A DNA stretch of 24,320 nt, from the NCBI GenBank assembly GCA_964412845.1, contig CAYPQM010000106.1, positions 1 through 24,320 of the forward strand, written 5' to 3'. Positions 1 through 8,800 of this stretch are shown piece after piece; position 1 is the stretch's first letter, and every line of letters starts with the position of its first letter. The position numbers and the translations under genes were made by a program. Source of the DNA: JAWWPY01 sp964412845 (GTDB lineage: Bacteria > Actinomycetota > Actinomycetes > Streptosporangiales > Streptosporangiaceae). Below the pieces are notes generated by a model, which made no database searches, was not told where the DNA came from, and worked only from the letters and a program-made list of their open reading frames with translations.

Positions 1-40
1 CCTGGTGACGGCCGGGCCTGCTGCTCGCGACCAGGATCAC
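1..40 (-). CDS. Start of a downstream pilus-operon gene (possibly TadE-like), cut by window edge
   Basis: On the minus strand a GTG at 40-38 overlaps the TGA stop of the prepilin gene (GTGA overlap). It opens a frame reading MILVASSRPGRHQ that runs off the left edge without a stop. The stop-start overlap matches the coupling seen between other genes of this operon, and TadE/TadF-like minor pilins usually follow the Flp-like pilin in actinobacterial Tad loci. Only 13 codons are visible, so the product is an inference from position. Confidence 0.35.
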   Translation of the reverse strand, partial: MILVASSRPGRHQ

Positions 41-276
41 GGCGAGGGAACGACCTGGTTCTGGATGGCCGTGCCCTGCTTGTTGGCGAAAGCGACGATG
101 ATGACCAGGATCGCGGCCGCCAGCGCGACCAGCACGGCCGTGATGATGGCCAGTTCGACCGCTGACGCGCCGCGGTCCTGCTGCTGGCGCGCCGACCGCA
201 GCCGGGCGGCGTGCGTTCCGAGAAAGGCCCTCAGGTAGGGGGTGGCCAGGTGGTTACGGGTTCCGAACATATTCAT
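37..276 (-). CDS. Flp/TadE-type prepilin
   Basis: This is a small pilin subunit precursor of 77-79 residues for the Tad pilus. After a basic leader of about 35 residues comes the type IV prepilin motif RG-ASAVE, with Glu at +5 of the mature chain. A 23-residue hydrophobic stretch (ASAVELAIITAVLVALAAAI onward) and a short polar tail follow. The prepilin peptidase at 19386-20147 would cut after the Gly, and the hydrophobic helix would anchor the subunit and then drive assembly. The start is uncertain: an ATG at 274-276 lies only 3 nt from a strong AAGGAGG, while the ATG at 268-270 lies 9 nt from it and is the better-spaced start. The leader is longer than in classic Flp (about 15-20 residues), which is common in actinobacterial TadE-like pilins. 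It is the sixth gene of the pilus operon. Confidence 0.85.
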   Translation of the reverse strand: MNMFGTRNHLATPYLRAFLGTHAARLRSARQQQDRGASAVELAIITAVLVALAAAILVIIVAFANKQGTAIQNQVVPSP

Positions 277-277
277 G

Positions 278-290
278 TCCCTCCTTCGTG
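278..290 (-). promoter_or_regulatory. Strong ribosome binding site deciding the prepilin start
   Basis: On the minus strand the sequence reads CGAAGGAGGGAC just before the first ATG (276). AAGGAGG is a full anti-SD match. It is 3 nt from the first ATG and 9 nt from the second ATG (270), so the second start is favoured. It is the strongest RBS in the operon, fitting a pilin needed in higher amount than the assembly proteins. Confidence 0.6.
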
Positions 291-334
291 GCCCGTCTCC
301 CAGGGCGTTCCCCGGGATCGAGATCGGACGTTGG

Positions 335-1240
335 TCAAGCGCCGAGCAGCGTCTGCGCCGCCGGATAGACGAGGAAAATCAGGAACGCGGCACAGAGCAG
401 CATCTGCGCCACGAGCATGGACTGGGAACGCTCCCCCGCCTGGCCCTGCAGGTCGGCCAGTTCACGACGGCGCAGGCTGGCCGCACGTGTGGTCAGCGAT
501 TCGCGTACCTTGGCGCCGTCCTCCGCGACCAGGCTGAGCGCGGCGGACAGGTCGCGCAACTCGTCGATTCTGACCTCTTCCGCGAGCGTGCCGAGCGCCT
601 GCCAGGGCGTCTGCCCGGTGATCCGCGCGTTGACGAGAGCATCCCTGATCCGCCACATGGCCCAGCCGGTGCCGATCTCACTGGCCGCCATCAGCGCCTC
701 CGGCACGCCCCGCCCACCGGACAGGTTCATCGCGACCAGGTCGAGAAACGCGCCGATCGCGTGCCGGAAGTCCCGTCGTCTCTTGTCCACCTTCTGCTTG
801 AGTTCCAGGTCGGGGAGGAAGAAGAAGACCAGGGCCAGCACCAGGCCAAACCACACCGGAATGATGAACGACACGTGGAAACCGGCCAGCGTGCCGAGGG
901 CCACCAGGATCGGCGCGAACAGCAGCCCGAAGACGGCCAGCAGCATCTTCGTCGCCAGGTAGTTCTCGAACGACTTGCCGATCAACGACAGATTCGCCCG
1001 CAGCGACGGGAACTGCCAGCCCTGTTCCGCGCAGAACTTCGCCAGCGCGGCGCCCAGCCGTCGGCTGAACTCGCTCTCCTTCTCCGCCGTGGCCCGCGAC
1101 CCGGCCGGGATCCGGGCCGACCCTCCCGCGTCGAAGGCGGCGAGCTGCCGGGCCAGACTGGCCCGGCGCGGCGTCAGCGCGAAGGCGAAGAGGAACAGGC
1201 CCAGGCCTGCCACGGCCCCGAAGATGGTCGCCACCGTCAT
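335..1240 (-). CDS. tadC: Tad pilus inner-membrane platform protein TadC (type II secretion F domain)
   Basis: This 301-residue integral membrane protein is a GspF/T2SF-domain protein. Together with TadB it forms the inner-membrane platform on which the TadA ATPase acts to insert pilin subunits. Visible features are an N-terminal hydrophobic helix (residues 3-22), a pair of helices at 99-142, a cytoplasmic four-helix T2SF region (about 158-270, containing RDFRHAIGAFLDLVAMNLSG and a GRGVPEAL stretch) and a C-terminal helix (278-298). Its ATG overlaps the stop of tadB by 4 nt (ATGA), so the two are translationally coupled. Length and layout are normal for actinobacterial TadC. Confidence 0.9.
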   Translation of the reverse strand: MTVATIFGAVAGLGLFLFAFALTPRRASLARQLAAFDAGGSARIPAGSRATAEKESEFSRRLGAALAKFCAEQGWQFPSLRANLSLIGKSFENYLATKMLLAVFGLLFAPILVALGTLAGFHVSFIIPVWFGLVLALVFFFLPDLELKQKVDKRRRDFRHAIGAFLDLVAMNLSGGRGVPEALMAASEIGTGWAMWRIRDALVNARITGQTPWQALGTLAEEVRIDELRDLSAALSLVAEDGAKVRESLTTRAASLRRRELADLQGQAGERSQSMLVAQMLLCAAFLIFLVYPAAQTLLGA

Positions 1241-2142
1241 GGTGGACCTCCCTGCCCGGTGGTAACGGTCTCGCCTGGCACCTGCACGAGGGAGGTGAGC
1301 AGCCGCTGCGGCACCTCGAACTTCGCGAGCCTGCGCAGCCAGAGGATGCCAGCCGCGTAAATAGCCACCACGATGACCAGCACGAGCTGGCCGATGACGC
1401 TGTTGTAGGGGGCGAGGAATGCCTTGTCCAGCATGGCCAGGCCCAGCGCCATGCCCACCGACACCCCGATCACGATCTGCACGCTGCGCCGGGTGGACCT
1501 GCGGTCCGCGGTCACCCGCCGGCGCATGTCGAGTTCCTCGCGCACTGAACCGGACAGCGCGCCCAGCAGGTCGCGCAGCCCAGGACCGCGCAGCCGCGCG
1601 TTGATCACCAGCGCGGCGATGATGAGATCCGCCCCGGGGTCATCGAGGTCGTCAGCGAATCGCAGCAGTGCTTCACCCATCGGCACCCGGGTGTGCAGCC
1701 GGTCCACCAGGCGGGTGAGCGGCTCCTGGAGCGACGGCGCCGCGACCCGCAGGGAGGCGGGGATCGCCTGCTCCAGGCCGACCGCGCCGGCCACCGTGTC
1801 GCGCAGCGATTCGGTCCAGGTGGCGAGTCCTTCCAGCCGGACCAGGGCGCGCCGTTCCCCGGCCGCGCCGCTGAGCCCGCGCCAGCTGAACGCCAGCAAC
1901 GCCACGCCCACCCCGGCGACGACCCAGCCGGTGACGAGGAGGGTGAGCACGCCAGCCACCAGGGCGACAGCACCGCGGACACCAAGAATCTGGCGGACCA
2001 CACCCTCGAACCGGTCGGCGCCCTGGCCCGGCGGGCTCGGCGGCAGGCCGCGCAGCGCGACGACGAACAGGAACAGGCCGCCTCCGGCTACCGCGCCGAC
2101 GACGACCGCGAGGAGCGGCGCCGCTGCGAACAGATTCGTCAC
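1237..2142 (-). CDS. tadB: Tad pilus inner-membrane platform protein TadB (type II secretion F domain)
   Basis: This 301-residue membrane protein pairs with TadC as the second platform subunit. Hydrophobic helices lie at about residues 8-30 and 56-87. The T2SF helical region spans about 105-215 (TESLRDTVAGAVGLEQAIPAS, then GADLIIAALVINARLRGPGLRDLL), and two further helices sit near the C-terminus. Its ATG overlaps the tadA stop (2139-2142) and its own stop overlaps the tadC start, so tadA-tadB-tadC form one coupled unit. A GA[ED]-type TadB signature near the domain centre and the order relative to tadA support TadB over TadC. Confidence 0.9.
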   Translation of the reverse strand: MTNLFAAAPLLAVVVGAVAGGGLFLFVVALRGLPPSPPGQGADRFEGVVRQILGVRGAVALVAGVLTLLVTGWVVAGVGVALLAFSWRGLSGAAGERRALVRLEGLATWTESLRDTVAGAVGLEQAIPASLRVAAPSLQEPLTRLVDRLHTRVPMGEALLRFADDLDDPGADLIIAALVINARLRGPGLRDLLGALSGSVREELDMRRRVTADRRSTRRSVQIVIGVSVGMALGLAMLDKAFLAPYNSVIGQLVLVIVVAIYAAGILWLRRLAKFEVPQRLLTSLVQVPGETVTTGQGGPP

Positions 2143-3437
2143 CAGCGCCCCCGCGACGGGTCATAGCCGTGCTCGGCCAGTTCGGCCATGCAGGACACTG
2201 GCGCGTGCGGCACGGCGCGGCCATCCGGGCCAGCCGAGAACACCTCGCTGGACAGCACCCGCCCGTCGATCCCGGTGACTTCGCGGATGCTGCTGACGAA
2301 CCGGCGCAGCCGGCCGCCGCGAGAGTACTCGTTGCGTTTCTCGATAAAGATCACGAAATCGATCGCCCCGGCGATCAGCATGTGCGTGGCCTCGACCGGG
2401 AGCCGCTCCGCTGACTGGATCGCATAGGTGGCGATGCGGTTGAACACCTCCAGTGAAGAATTGGAGTGGATCGTCGACAGTGAGCCGTCGTTCCCCTGGG
2501 TCATCGCGTTCAGCATGGTGACTATCTCGTCGCCGAGCACCTCGCCCACGATCACCCGGCTCGGGTTCATCCGCAGCGACCGGCGGACCAGTTCGGCCAT
2601 CGAGATCGCCCCATGGCCCTCCATGTTCGGCAGGCGCTCCTCGAAGGCGACCACGTTGGGGTGCAGTTCGGGGAAGTGATCGATGCCAAGTTCCAGCGCC
2701 CGCTCCACGGTGATCAGGCGCTCGTTCGATGGAATCTGGTTGGCGATGGCCCGGAGCAGCGTCGTCTTGCCCGCGTTCGTGGCCCCAGCGATCATGATGT
2801 TCTTGCGCGCGGCCGTCGCGGCGGCCAGGAAGGCCGCCGCCTCCTGCAGCAGGGTGCCGTTGCCCACCAGGTCGGCCAGGAACACCTTGCCCATCCGGGC
2901 CCGCCGGATGGACACCGCCGGCCGGAGCGTCACGTCCATCACCGCGGACAGCCTGGATCCGTCCGGCAGCCGGAGGTCCAGTTGCGGGTTGGCCGTGTCG
3001 AACGGGCGGCTGGACAGGCCGGAGTAGGCGGCCAGGGCCTGGATCAGGTCCACCAGTTCGTCGTCGCTCTCGGCCACCGGCTCACCGAGGACCTCGCGGC
3101 CGTCGGCGTAGCCCAGGAAGACCCGGTCGCAGCCGTTGATGTCGATGTTCTCGATCTGCTGGTCCTCCAGCAACGGCTGCAACCGGCCGACCCCGAACAG
3201 CGCCGCGTGGATGGCAGCGGCGAGTTCCTCTTCCTCCTGCGCGTTGGACGGGGCCCAGCCCGCGGTGATCTCACTCCGGGCGTGTTCCTCCAGCACCTGG
3301 GCGATCAGCGCGCGGGCGAACTGCCGCTCGTCCTCGCCGGACATCGGTGGCACAGCGGCCGCCGCGTCCAGCCGCCGCTGCTCAGCCAGCCGGTCGCCAA
3401 CTACGCTGCGGAGCCGCTTGACAACGCCGTGGTCCAT
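2139..3437 (-). CDS. tadA: Tad pilus assembly ATPase TadA/CpaF
   Basis: This 432-residue cytoplasmic secretion ATPase of the GspE/VirB11/CpaF family powers pilus extrusion by ATP hydrolysis. The N-terminal domain (about 1-190) contains the typical IENIDINGCDRVFL and RLPDGSRLSAV stretches. Walker A is GATNAGKTT at residues 218-226 (Lys224). An Asp box lies around ITVERALELG, a His-rich segment around DHFPELHPN, and the Walker B-type segment is SRVIVGEVLGDE (293-304). The usual GEVRGxE reads GEVLGDE here. Only 6 nt separate it from the upstream tadZ-like gene, and its stop overlaps tadB, placing it centrally in the operon. Length is standard for CpaF. Confidence 0.95.
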   Translation of the reverse strand: MDHGVVKRLRSVVGDRLAEQRRLDAAAAVPPMSGEDERQFARALIAQVLEEHARSEITAGWAPSNAQEEEELAAAIHAALFGVGRLQPLLEDQQIENIDINGCDRVFLGYADGREVLGEPVAESDDELVDLIQALAAYSGLSSRPFDTANPQLDLRLPDGSRLSAVMDVTLRPAVSIRRARMGKVFLADLVGNGTLLQEAAAFLAAATAARKNIMIAGATNAGKTTLLRAIANQIPSNERLITVERALELGIDHFPELHPNVVAFEERLPNMEGHGAISMAELVRRSLRMNPSRVIVGEVLGDEIVTMLNAMTQGNDGSLSTIHSNSSLEVFNRIATYAIQSAERLPVEATHMLIAGAIDFVIFIEKRNEYSRGGRLRRFVSSIREVTGIDGRVLSSEVFSAGPDGRAVPHAPVSCMAELAEHGYDPSRGRW

Positions 3438-3443
3438 GTCCGG

Positions 3444-4745
3444 TCACCACCCGCCCGGATCGCCCGGCGGGGCGGCGGGACCGCCCGAGACGGTGGCAGA
3501 CGGAGGGTCAAGCAGTGACCCGGCGCGATCAGGTGCCTGCCGTCCGGTCCCGGCATGCGGCCGTTCGGTCCCCACGGCCGGTGCCGCCGGCGGCCCGGCG
3601 TGCCGCCCGCGCGGCCCCCGTCCGGGCCGCGGGGACGGCTCAGGTAGCGGTGCATCCGGCACCGGTGCCGCATACAGCGGGTCGGCCGCGGGAGTCACCG
3701 GCCCCATGGGTTCCGCGAGGCCGGCCCAGGGCATCTCAGGCAGCACCGGATGCTGACCGGTTGCACCAGGCGATCGAGGCGGTGCGGACTCCGGACCCGG
3801 CCCGCCTGAGCCAGTGAAGGGCGCCGGATCCCGGCCGGTGAGATCACGACCCGCACCGGGTCCGGGCCGGGACTGCGGAGCGGCACTCCCCTGCGGTGCG
3901 GACCCCTGGCCAGTGAACTCCTGGCCAGTGAGCTCCTGGCGGCTGGGCTGGGCCGGCGCCGGCTGGGCGGCAGGCAGCTGGGCCTGCGCCAGCTGGGCGG
4001 ACAGATACCCGGCAATCTCCCGCGCGGTCCTGATGAGCAGGGACTTGTCGAGCTTGCCGCCCCACTGGCCGCGCAACTGGTCAGCGCTCTTCGGCTCGTA
4101 AGCCAGCCCGCCGATGACGCTCGCCGGGCCCTTGCCCTGCCCGATCGCCTGCCCAACCTCGGCGATGTCGGTCTTGAAGTTCCGGTGGTCGGCGATGACT
4201 ACCACGCCAATGCGAGCCCCAGGCCTGCCCCGTCGGTGCAGGGCGTTCGTCACGGCCATGGCCCGGTCGCGGAGCCGGACCACCTCGGCCAGGCTGGCCC
4301 GGGTGATCAGGACGACCGCGTCGGCCTCAGCCAGCAGGTCATAGTGGGATCCGTCCACGCCGATCCGGCCGCAATCCGCGATCACATCGGCGTCCGGGAT
4401 CCTGGACAGCAAGCCGCCGACCACGGCCCACAGGGCATCCAGTCCTGCGCCCTGCTCGGCGCTGGTCACACCCGCCAGCACATCCAGGCCGCCGTACAGC
4501 TTCTGGGTGTGCTCCCATACCTGGTGCGGCCGCAGGCCGTGCCGCGCGGCCACCGCCAGGCTGAGCAGGCCCCGCCTCGGGTCGAGCCGCGTTCCGCCGA
4601 CCCCGGGGAGCCGGTAGACGATGTCGCCCCCCGCCGGGTCACACTCAGCGAGCAGCACCGGCCGTGGCCACACGGCCGCCAGTGCCACAGATGCAGTCGT
4701 GACGCCGGGCGCCCCCTTGTCCGCAGCGACTGCGATCAATGCCAT
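3444..4745 (-). CDS. TadZ/CpaE-like MinD-family ATPase with long Pro/Ala-rich tail
   Basis: This 433-residue ParA/MinD-like protein probably positions the Tad machine in the cell, the known role of TadZ/CpaE. The N-terminal 250 residues are the nucleotide-binding domain. The P-loop reads DKGAPGVTT (residues 9-17): it keeps the first signature Lys (10) but has Val where the canonical P-loop Lys sits. The strand LLAECDPAGGD (switch I type) and DVIADCGRIG follow, as in MinD-like folds. There is no N-terminal receiver-like domain as in Caulobacter CpaE. Residues about 255-433 are a low-complexity Pro, Ala, Gly and Gln tail with short repeats (LTGQEFTGQ, RDLTGRDPA), probably disordered. It starts 3 nt after the cpaB-like stop. 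ATP hydrolysis may be weak or absent. Confidence 0.8.
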   Translation of the reverse strand: MALIAVAADKGAPGVTTASVALAAVWPRPVLLAECDPAGGDIVYRLPGVGGTRLDPRRGLLSLAVAARHGLRPHQVWEHTQKLYGGLDVLAGVTSAEQGAGLDALWAVVGGLLSRIPDADVIADCGRIGVDGSHYDLLAEADAVVLITRASLAEVVRLRDRAMAVTNALHRRGRPGARIGVVVIADHRNFKTDIAEVGQAIGQGKGPASVIGGLAYEPKSADQLRGQWGGKLDKSLLIRTAREIAGYLSAQLAQAQLPAAQPAPAQPSRQELTGQEFTGQGSAPQGSAAPQSRPGPGAGRDLTGRDPAPFTGSGGPGPESAPPRSPGATGQHPVLPEMPWAGLAEPMGPVTPAADPLYAAPVPDAPLPEPSPRPGRGPRGRHAGPPAAPAVGTERPHAGTGRQAPDRAGSLLDPPSATVSGGPAAPPGDPGGW

Positions 4746-4748
4746 CGA

Positions 4749-5567
4749 TCAGCCGGTCCCGGTGCTAGGTGACGACGAGGCCGTACTCTGTGGGGACCCT
4801 GCCCCCCCTGACCCGGCCGGGGGAGCGCCGCGAGCCTGGCCTCGCTGCCCGCCAGCAGGCAGCAAGGCCAAGACGACGTTCTGGGCGGAGGCATTGCAGG
4901 CGACCGCGCCCGCGTCCGCCGGGTTGATCGCCACGGTGACATCGGTGGTGACACCCGAGGCTGAGGTGCCCGCGGCGGCACTGCTCGTATAGAGCACGAT
5001 GGCGTTAGTGGTCAGCGGGGATCCGCCGGTTGCCGGGCAGCCCGCACCTGACGTGCCACTGACCGCGTAGATGGTGACGTGATCGCCGGCCGCCAGCTGG
5101 CTGGGCCACTGGCCATCCTTGAGCGCGAGGCCGAGTACCTCCTTGCCGGTCGTCACCTCGTTCGCCCGGACCACCATGGCCGTGGTGAGCAGGGTGCCGG
5201 GCGGGATCGCTCCGCCCGCATAGAACTGGGCCACCTGGCTGGCCTCATTCCAGGGCACGTAGTTAAGGCCGGTGCCGGATGCGACCTGGACCTCTTGCAT
5301 AGCGCTCAGCGGGATCTGCTGGCCCGCCCCTATCTGCTGGGAGATCTCGATCGCCGCCACCCGCTTGCCGCTCTGCAGCACCAGGAAGCCCGCGCCGAGC
5401 GCACCACCGAGGATGAGCAGCACCGCGAGGGCGGCCAGGGCCGGCTTGCGCTCTCTGGGCGCGCTCGGCAGGCGCCGTCCGGCCGGGGCGGTCGGCTCCG
5501 ACCACGTGCCCTGCTGGTCGATGCCGGGTACCGGCCCGCGCTGCATGGTGCCCCGGTCGTTCGACAT
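4749..5567 (-). CDS. cpaB: CpaB/RcpC-like SAF-domain pilus assembly protein
   Basis: This 272-residue protein is anchored by one transmembrane helix (about residues 43-65, AALAVLLILGGALGAGFLVL) after a basic proline-rich cytoplasmic N-terminus. A SAF domain follows (about 70-135: RVAAIEISQQIGAGQQIPLSAM ... YAGGAIPPGTLLTTAMV). CpaB/RcpC proteins act at the cell envelope in Flp/Tad pilus assembly, with SAF thought to bind glycan. The last 50 residues are Gly/Ser/Thr-rich, and two Cys residues (in GAGCPAT and VACNAS) could form a disulfide outside the membrane. It is the first gene of the minus-strand operon. An AGGGAGAAG ribosome site lies about 9 nt before the ATG. Start and length fit the family. 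Confidence 0.8.
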   Translation of the reverse strand: MSNDRGTMQRGPVPGIDQQGTWSEPTAPAGRRLPSAPRERKPALAALAVLLILGGALGAGFLVLQSGKRVAAIEISQQIGAGQQIPLSAMQEVQVASGTGLNYVPWNEASQVAQFYAGGAIPPGTLLTTAMVVRANEVTTGKEVLGLALKDGQWPSQLAAGDHVTIYAVSGTSGAGCPATGGSPLTTNAIVLYTSSAAAGTSASGVTTDVTVAINPADAGAVACNASAQNVVLALLPAGGQRGQARGAPPAGSGGAGSPQSTASSSPSTGTG

Positions 5568-5835
5568 GGCGGCAGCTTCTCCCTGCTGGCGGTCGCTGCG
5601 GATGGCCCCGACGAATCCATACGCGGTGGTGAGGCGACGCTATCCCGCCAGACGGCTCTTTGTAGTCCCATTGCCGCCAATCAGGCCGCAAAGCAACATC
5701 GTTGTGACGTCTTCGTCACGCCGTTCGGGCCAGGACAAGCAAGCTGGCCGGGGTCCGGTAAACCGGCCCATTACCGGATAACATGTCGCACTTCCGGCGG
5801 GGTCGCCCGGCAAATGGCGGGAGCGGAGGGGGCAG
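5568..5835. promoter_or_regulatory. Divergent control region between pilus operon and T7SS ATPase gene
   Basis: This 268-bp non-coding stretch must hold promoters for both the minus-strand pilus operon and the plus-strand ATPase gene. It contains a perfect inverted repeat GTGACG-TCTT-CGTCAC (5704-5719), a second short one CCGGT-AA-ACCGG (around 5756-5767), and the AT-richer stretch CCCATTACCGGATAACATG just after it. The plus-strand gene has a clear SD, GGAGGGGGCAG, directly before its ATG at 5836. No confident -10/-35 pair was found, and operator function of the repeats is inference only. Confidence 0.5.
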
Positions 5836-8800
5836 ATGCGGATCGCGCTGACAGCTTTGACTCCGCAGGGACCCCGGGACGTGATCGTGCTCGGGGACGA
5901 CGGGGCGACCGTCGGCGATATCTCCGCCGCGCTGCGCGGCAGCTTGTGGCAGGCAGAACGGCTGGCGGAGGTGATCCGGCTGCCCACCGGGGGCCGCGCC
6001 GGGCGGCACTCCCGCCCCCCGGCCCCCGGCCCCGGCCCGGGCGGCACGCTCTGGGTGAACGCACGGCCGCTCGACCCGGGCGCGCCCGCGATCCGCGCGC
6101 TGCGCGACGGCGCGCTGGTCGCCGCCGACCCGCGGACCTCCGCCGCCACGGCGCTGGACGAGCCGTCCGGCATGGTCGAGGTGCGCACGGTGGGCGGGCC
6201 GTCGGCGGGCAGCGTGCACCGGCTCGGGTTCGGCACCGTCACCCTGGGCGGTTCCCCCGACTGCCACATCCGGCTGACCGGGACCGGCCTGGCCGAGGCC
6301 GCGGCCAGGATCACTGTCGGGCCCGGCGGCGGGAATGTCACGGTCACGGTGGAACCGCTGGCCGCGGCGCTGGCCAGCCCGGCCGGGTTGCTGCTCGACG
6401 GCGACCCGGTCACCGCCACGCGGACGTGGCCCCTGGCCGCGCTGCTGACGATCGGGACGAACATGCTGGCCGTGAGCGTGCCCGAGCAGCCGGACGCGCA
6501 CCTGTCCCCCGCTGACAGCGGCGGGCTCGCCTACAACCGGCCACCCCGGCTGCTGCCCTCCGGACGGCCCCGCCGGATCGAGGTGCCCAGCGAGCCGAAA
6601 CGCGGCGACAAGATCCGCCTGCAACTGCTGAGCGCGCTGCTTCCGCTGTTTATGGGCGTGGCCATGGTTTTCCTGCTGCATTCCCTGGCTTACGCGGCCT
6701 TCATGCTGCTCAGCCCAGTCATGATCGTCGGCCAGTGGGTCAGCGACCGCCGAGCGGGCCGGACCTCCCATGCGAAGGCACTGCGGACCTACCGCGAGCG
6801 GATGGCCAAGTTTCAGCACGCGGTTGACGCCGAGCGCGCGGCCGACGAGGCCGCCCGCCGTGACGCCGCCCCTGACCCGGCGAGTGTGCTGCTGACCGCC
6901 ACCGGGCCACGTCGCAGGCTCTGGGAACGTCGTGCTGACGACCCGGACTTCCTCGACCTGCGGATCGGGCTCGCGGATCTCCCGGCGCACATCGAGCTGG
7001 TGGCGGAGAAAAGCATCAACCCCGACGACGAACTGCCCGCGGTACCTGATGCGCGGGCGGTTCCCGTGGTGCTGCCGATGCCTGATCTTGGGGTGCTGGG
7101 GCTGTCCGGCCCGCGCGCGGCATCGCGCGGGCTGGCCCGGTGGCTGGTCGGCCAGGCCGCCGTCCTGCACAGCCCGCGGGACCTGTCCGTCGTGCTGCTG
7201 ACCGCCGACCCGGGGGCCGCCGCGGACTGGGACTGGGTCCGGTGGCTGCCGCACTGCGCGCCCCGGGGCGGTGAGGACTGCGTCGCGCTGGTGGGCACGG
7301 ACACCGGGTCGGCCGCCCGCCGGGTGGCGGAGCTGGCCAGCCTGGTCGCCGAACGGACCGCGCTGGGCCACGGCCCGCAGGGCGGGCTGCTGCGGAGCCT
7401 GGACGCGGGCAGCGACCCAGGACACGCGGTCCTCGTCATCCTCGACGGCGCCCGGGCGCTGCGCCGTATCCCGGGCATGCCCCAGATTCTCGGCCAGGGC
7501 CGGGCGGTGGGCGTGCATGCCATCTGCATCGACGACTCCCAGCGGCAACTGCCGGAGGAGTGCGCCGCGGCGATCTCCTGGGACGCCGCGCGGCCCGGCC
7601 GGGTAACCATGGCGGGCGGTGGGCTCGACGTGCTCGGCGCGGTGCTCGCGGACCAGGTCAGCCCCGCGTGGTCAGACCGGATGGCCCGGGCGCTCGCTCC
7701 GGTGCGCGACGTGAGCCGGGACGACGAAGACGCCGCGATCCCGGCCACAGCGCGGCTGCTTGACCTGTTGCGGCTGCCGGATCCCAGTCCGGATGCCATC
7801 GCCCGCCGCTGGGAACACGGTGGCCGGACCACCAGAATTCCGATCGGCATCGGGGCGGACGGGCCGTTCGTGGTTGACCTGCGCGCGGACGGGCCGCACG
7901 GGCTGGTGGCCGGCACCACCGGGGCCGGCAAGTCCGAGTTGCTGCAGACGCTGATCGCGTCGCTGGCCGTGGCGAACCGGCCGGACGCCATGACGTTCGT
8001 GCTCATCGACTACAAGGGGGGCAGCGCGTTCGCCGACTGCGGCCGGCTGCCGCACACCGTGGGCGTCGTCAGCGACCTCGACGGCCACCTGACCGAGCGC
8101 GCCCTGGCCTCGCTGTCCGCCGAGCTGAAGCGGCGCGAGGAGATCCTGCTGCGGGCCGGCACCAAGGACATCGAGGACTACTGGGACGCACGCCGCGCCG
8201 ATCACGGCCTTGAGCCGCTGCCCCGGCTGGTCCTGATCATCGATGAGTTCGCCTCGCTCGTCGCCGAGCTGCCTGACTTCGTCACCGGCCTGGTCGGCAT
8301 CGCCCAGCGGGGCCGATCCCTCGGCGTGCACCTGATCCTGGCCACGCAGCGCCCGGCGGGCGTGGTGAGCGCCGACATCAGGGCCAACACGAACCTGCGG
8401 ATCGCGTTGCGGGTCACCGATGCCGAGGAGTCGACCGACGTGATCGACGACCCGAGCGCATCCTGGATCGCGAAGGCGACGCCGGGCCGGTGCTACGTCC
8501 GCTCGGGCGCCGCCAGCCCGGTGCAGGTGCAATCGGCCCGGATCGGCGGCCGACGGCCCGGCACCGGCCCAGCGGGAGCATCCGCGCAGGTGATCCCGGT
8601 GCCGTGGCCGGGGCTGGGCCGACCGCTGCCCGGGACCGCCGGGGGTGCGGGAGGTGCCCACCCGGACGCCGCGGAAGGCCATCGCGGTTCGGCGGACGAG
8701 CCGGACATGACGACCGACCTGTCCGTGCTGGTCGACGCGATCCGCGCCGCGTCGGCGGCGCTCGGCCTGCCGGCCCAGCGCAGCCCGTGGCTGGCGCCAC

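Noticed and set aside
242..1360. Long plus-strand open frame of 372 codons opposite tadC
   Set aside because: The translation is Arg/Gln/Glu/His-rich without hydrophobic or domain patterns. It mirrors the well-supported tadC/tadB coding strand and is a high-GC antisense shadow.
5704..5719. GTGACG-TCTT-CGTCAC as a Crp-type operator
   Set aside because: Crp sites have TGTGA and TCACA separated by 6 nt; here the spacing is 8 and the right half ends in G. Kept only as an unassigned inverted repeat.
5716..7548. Minus-strand open frame of 610 codons opposite the ATPase gene
   Set aside because: Low-complexity Gln/Arg/Gly/Pro composition with no motifs; the plus strand encodes the clear FtsK/SpoIIIE motor.
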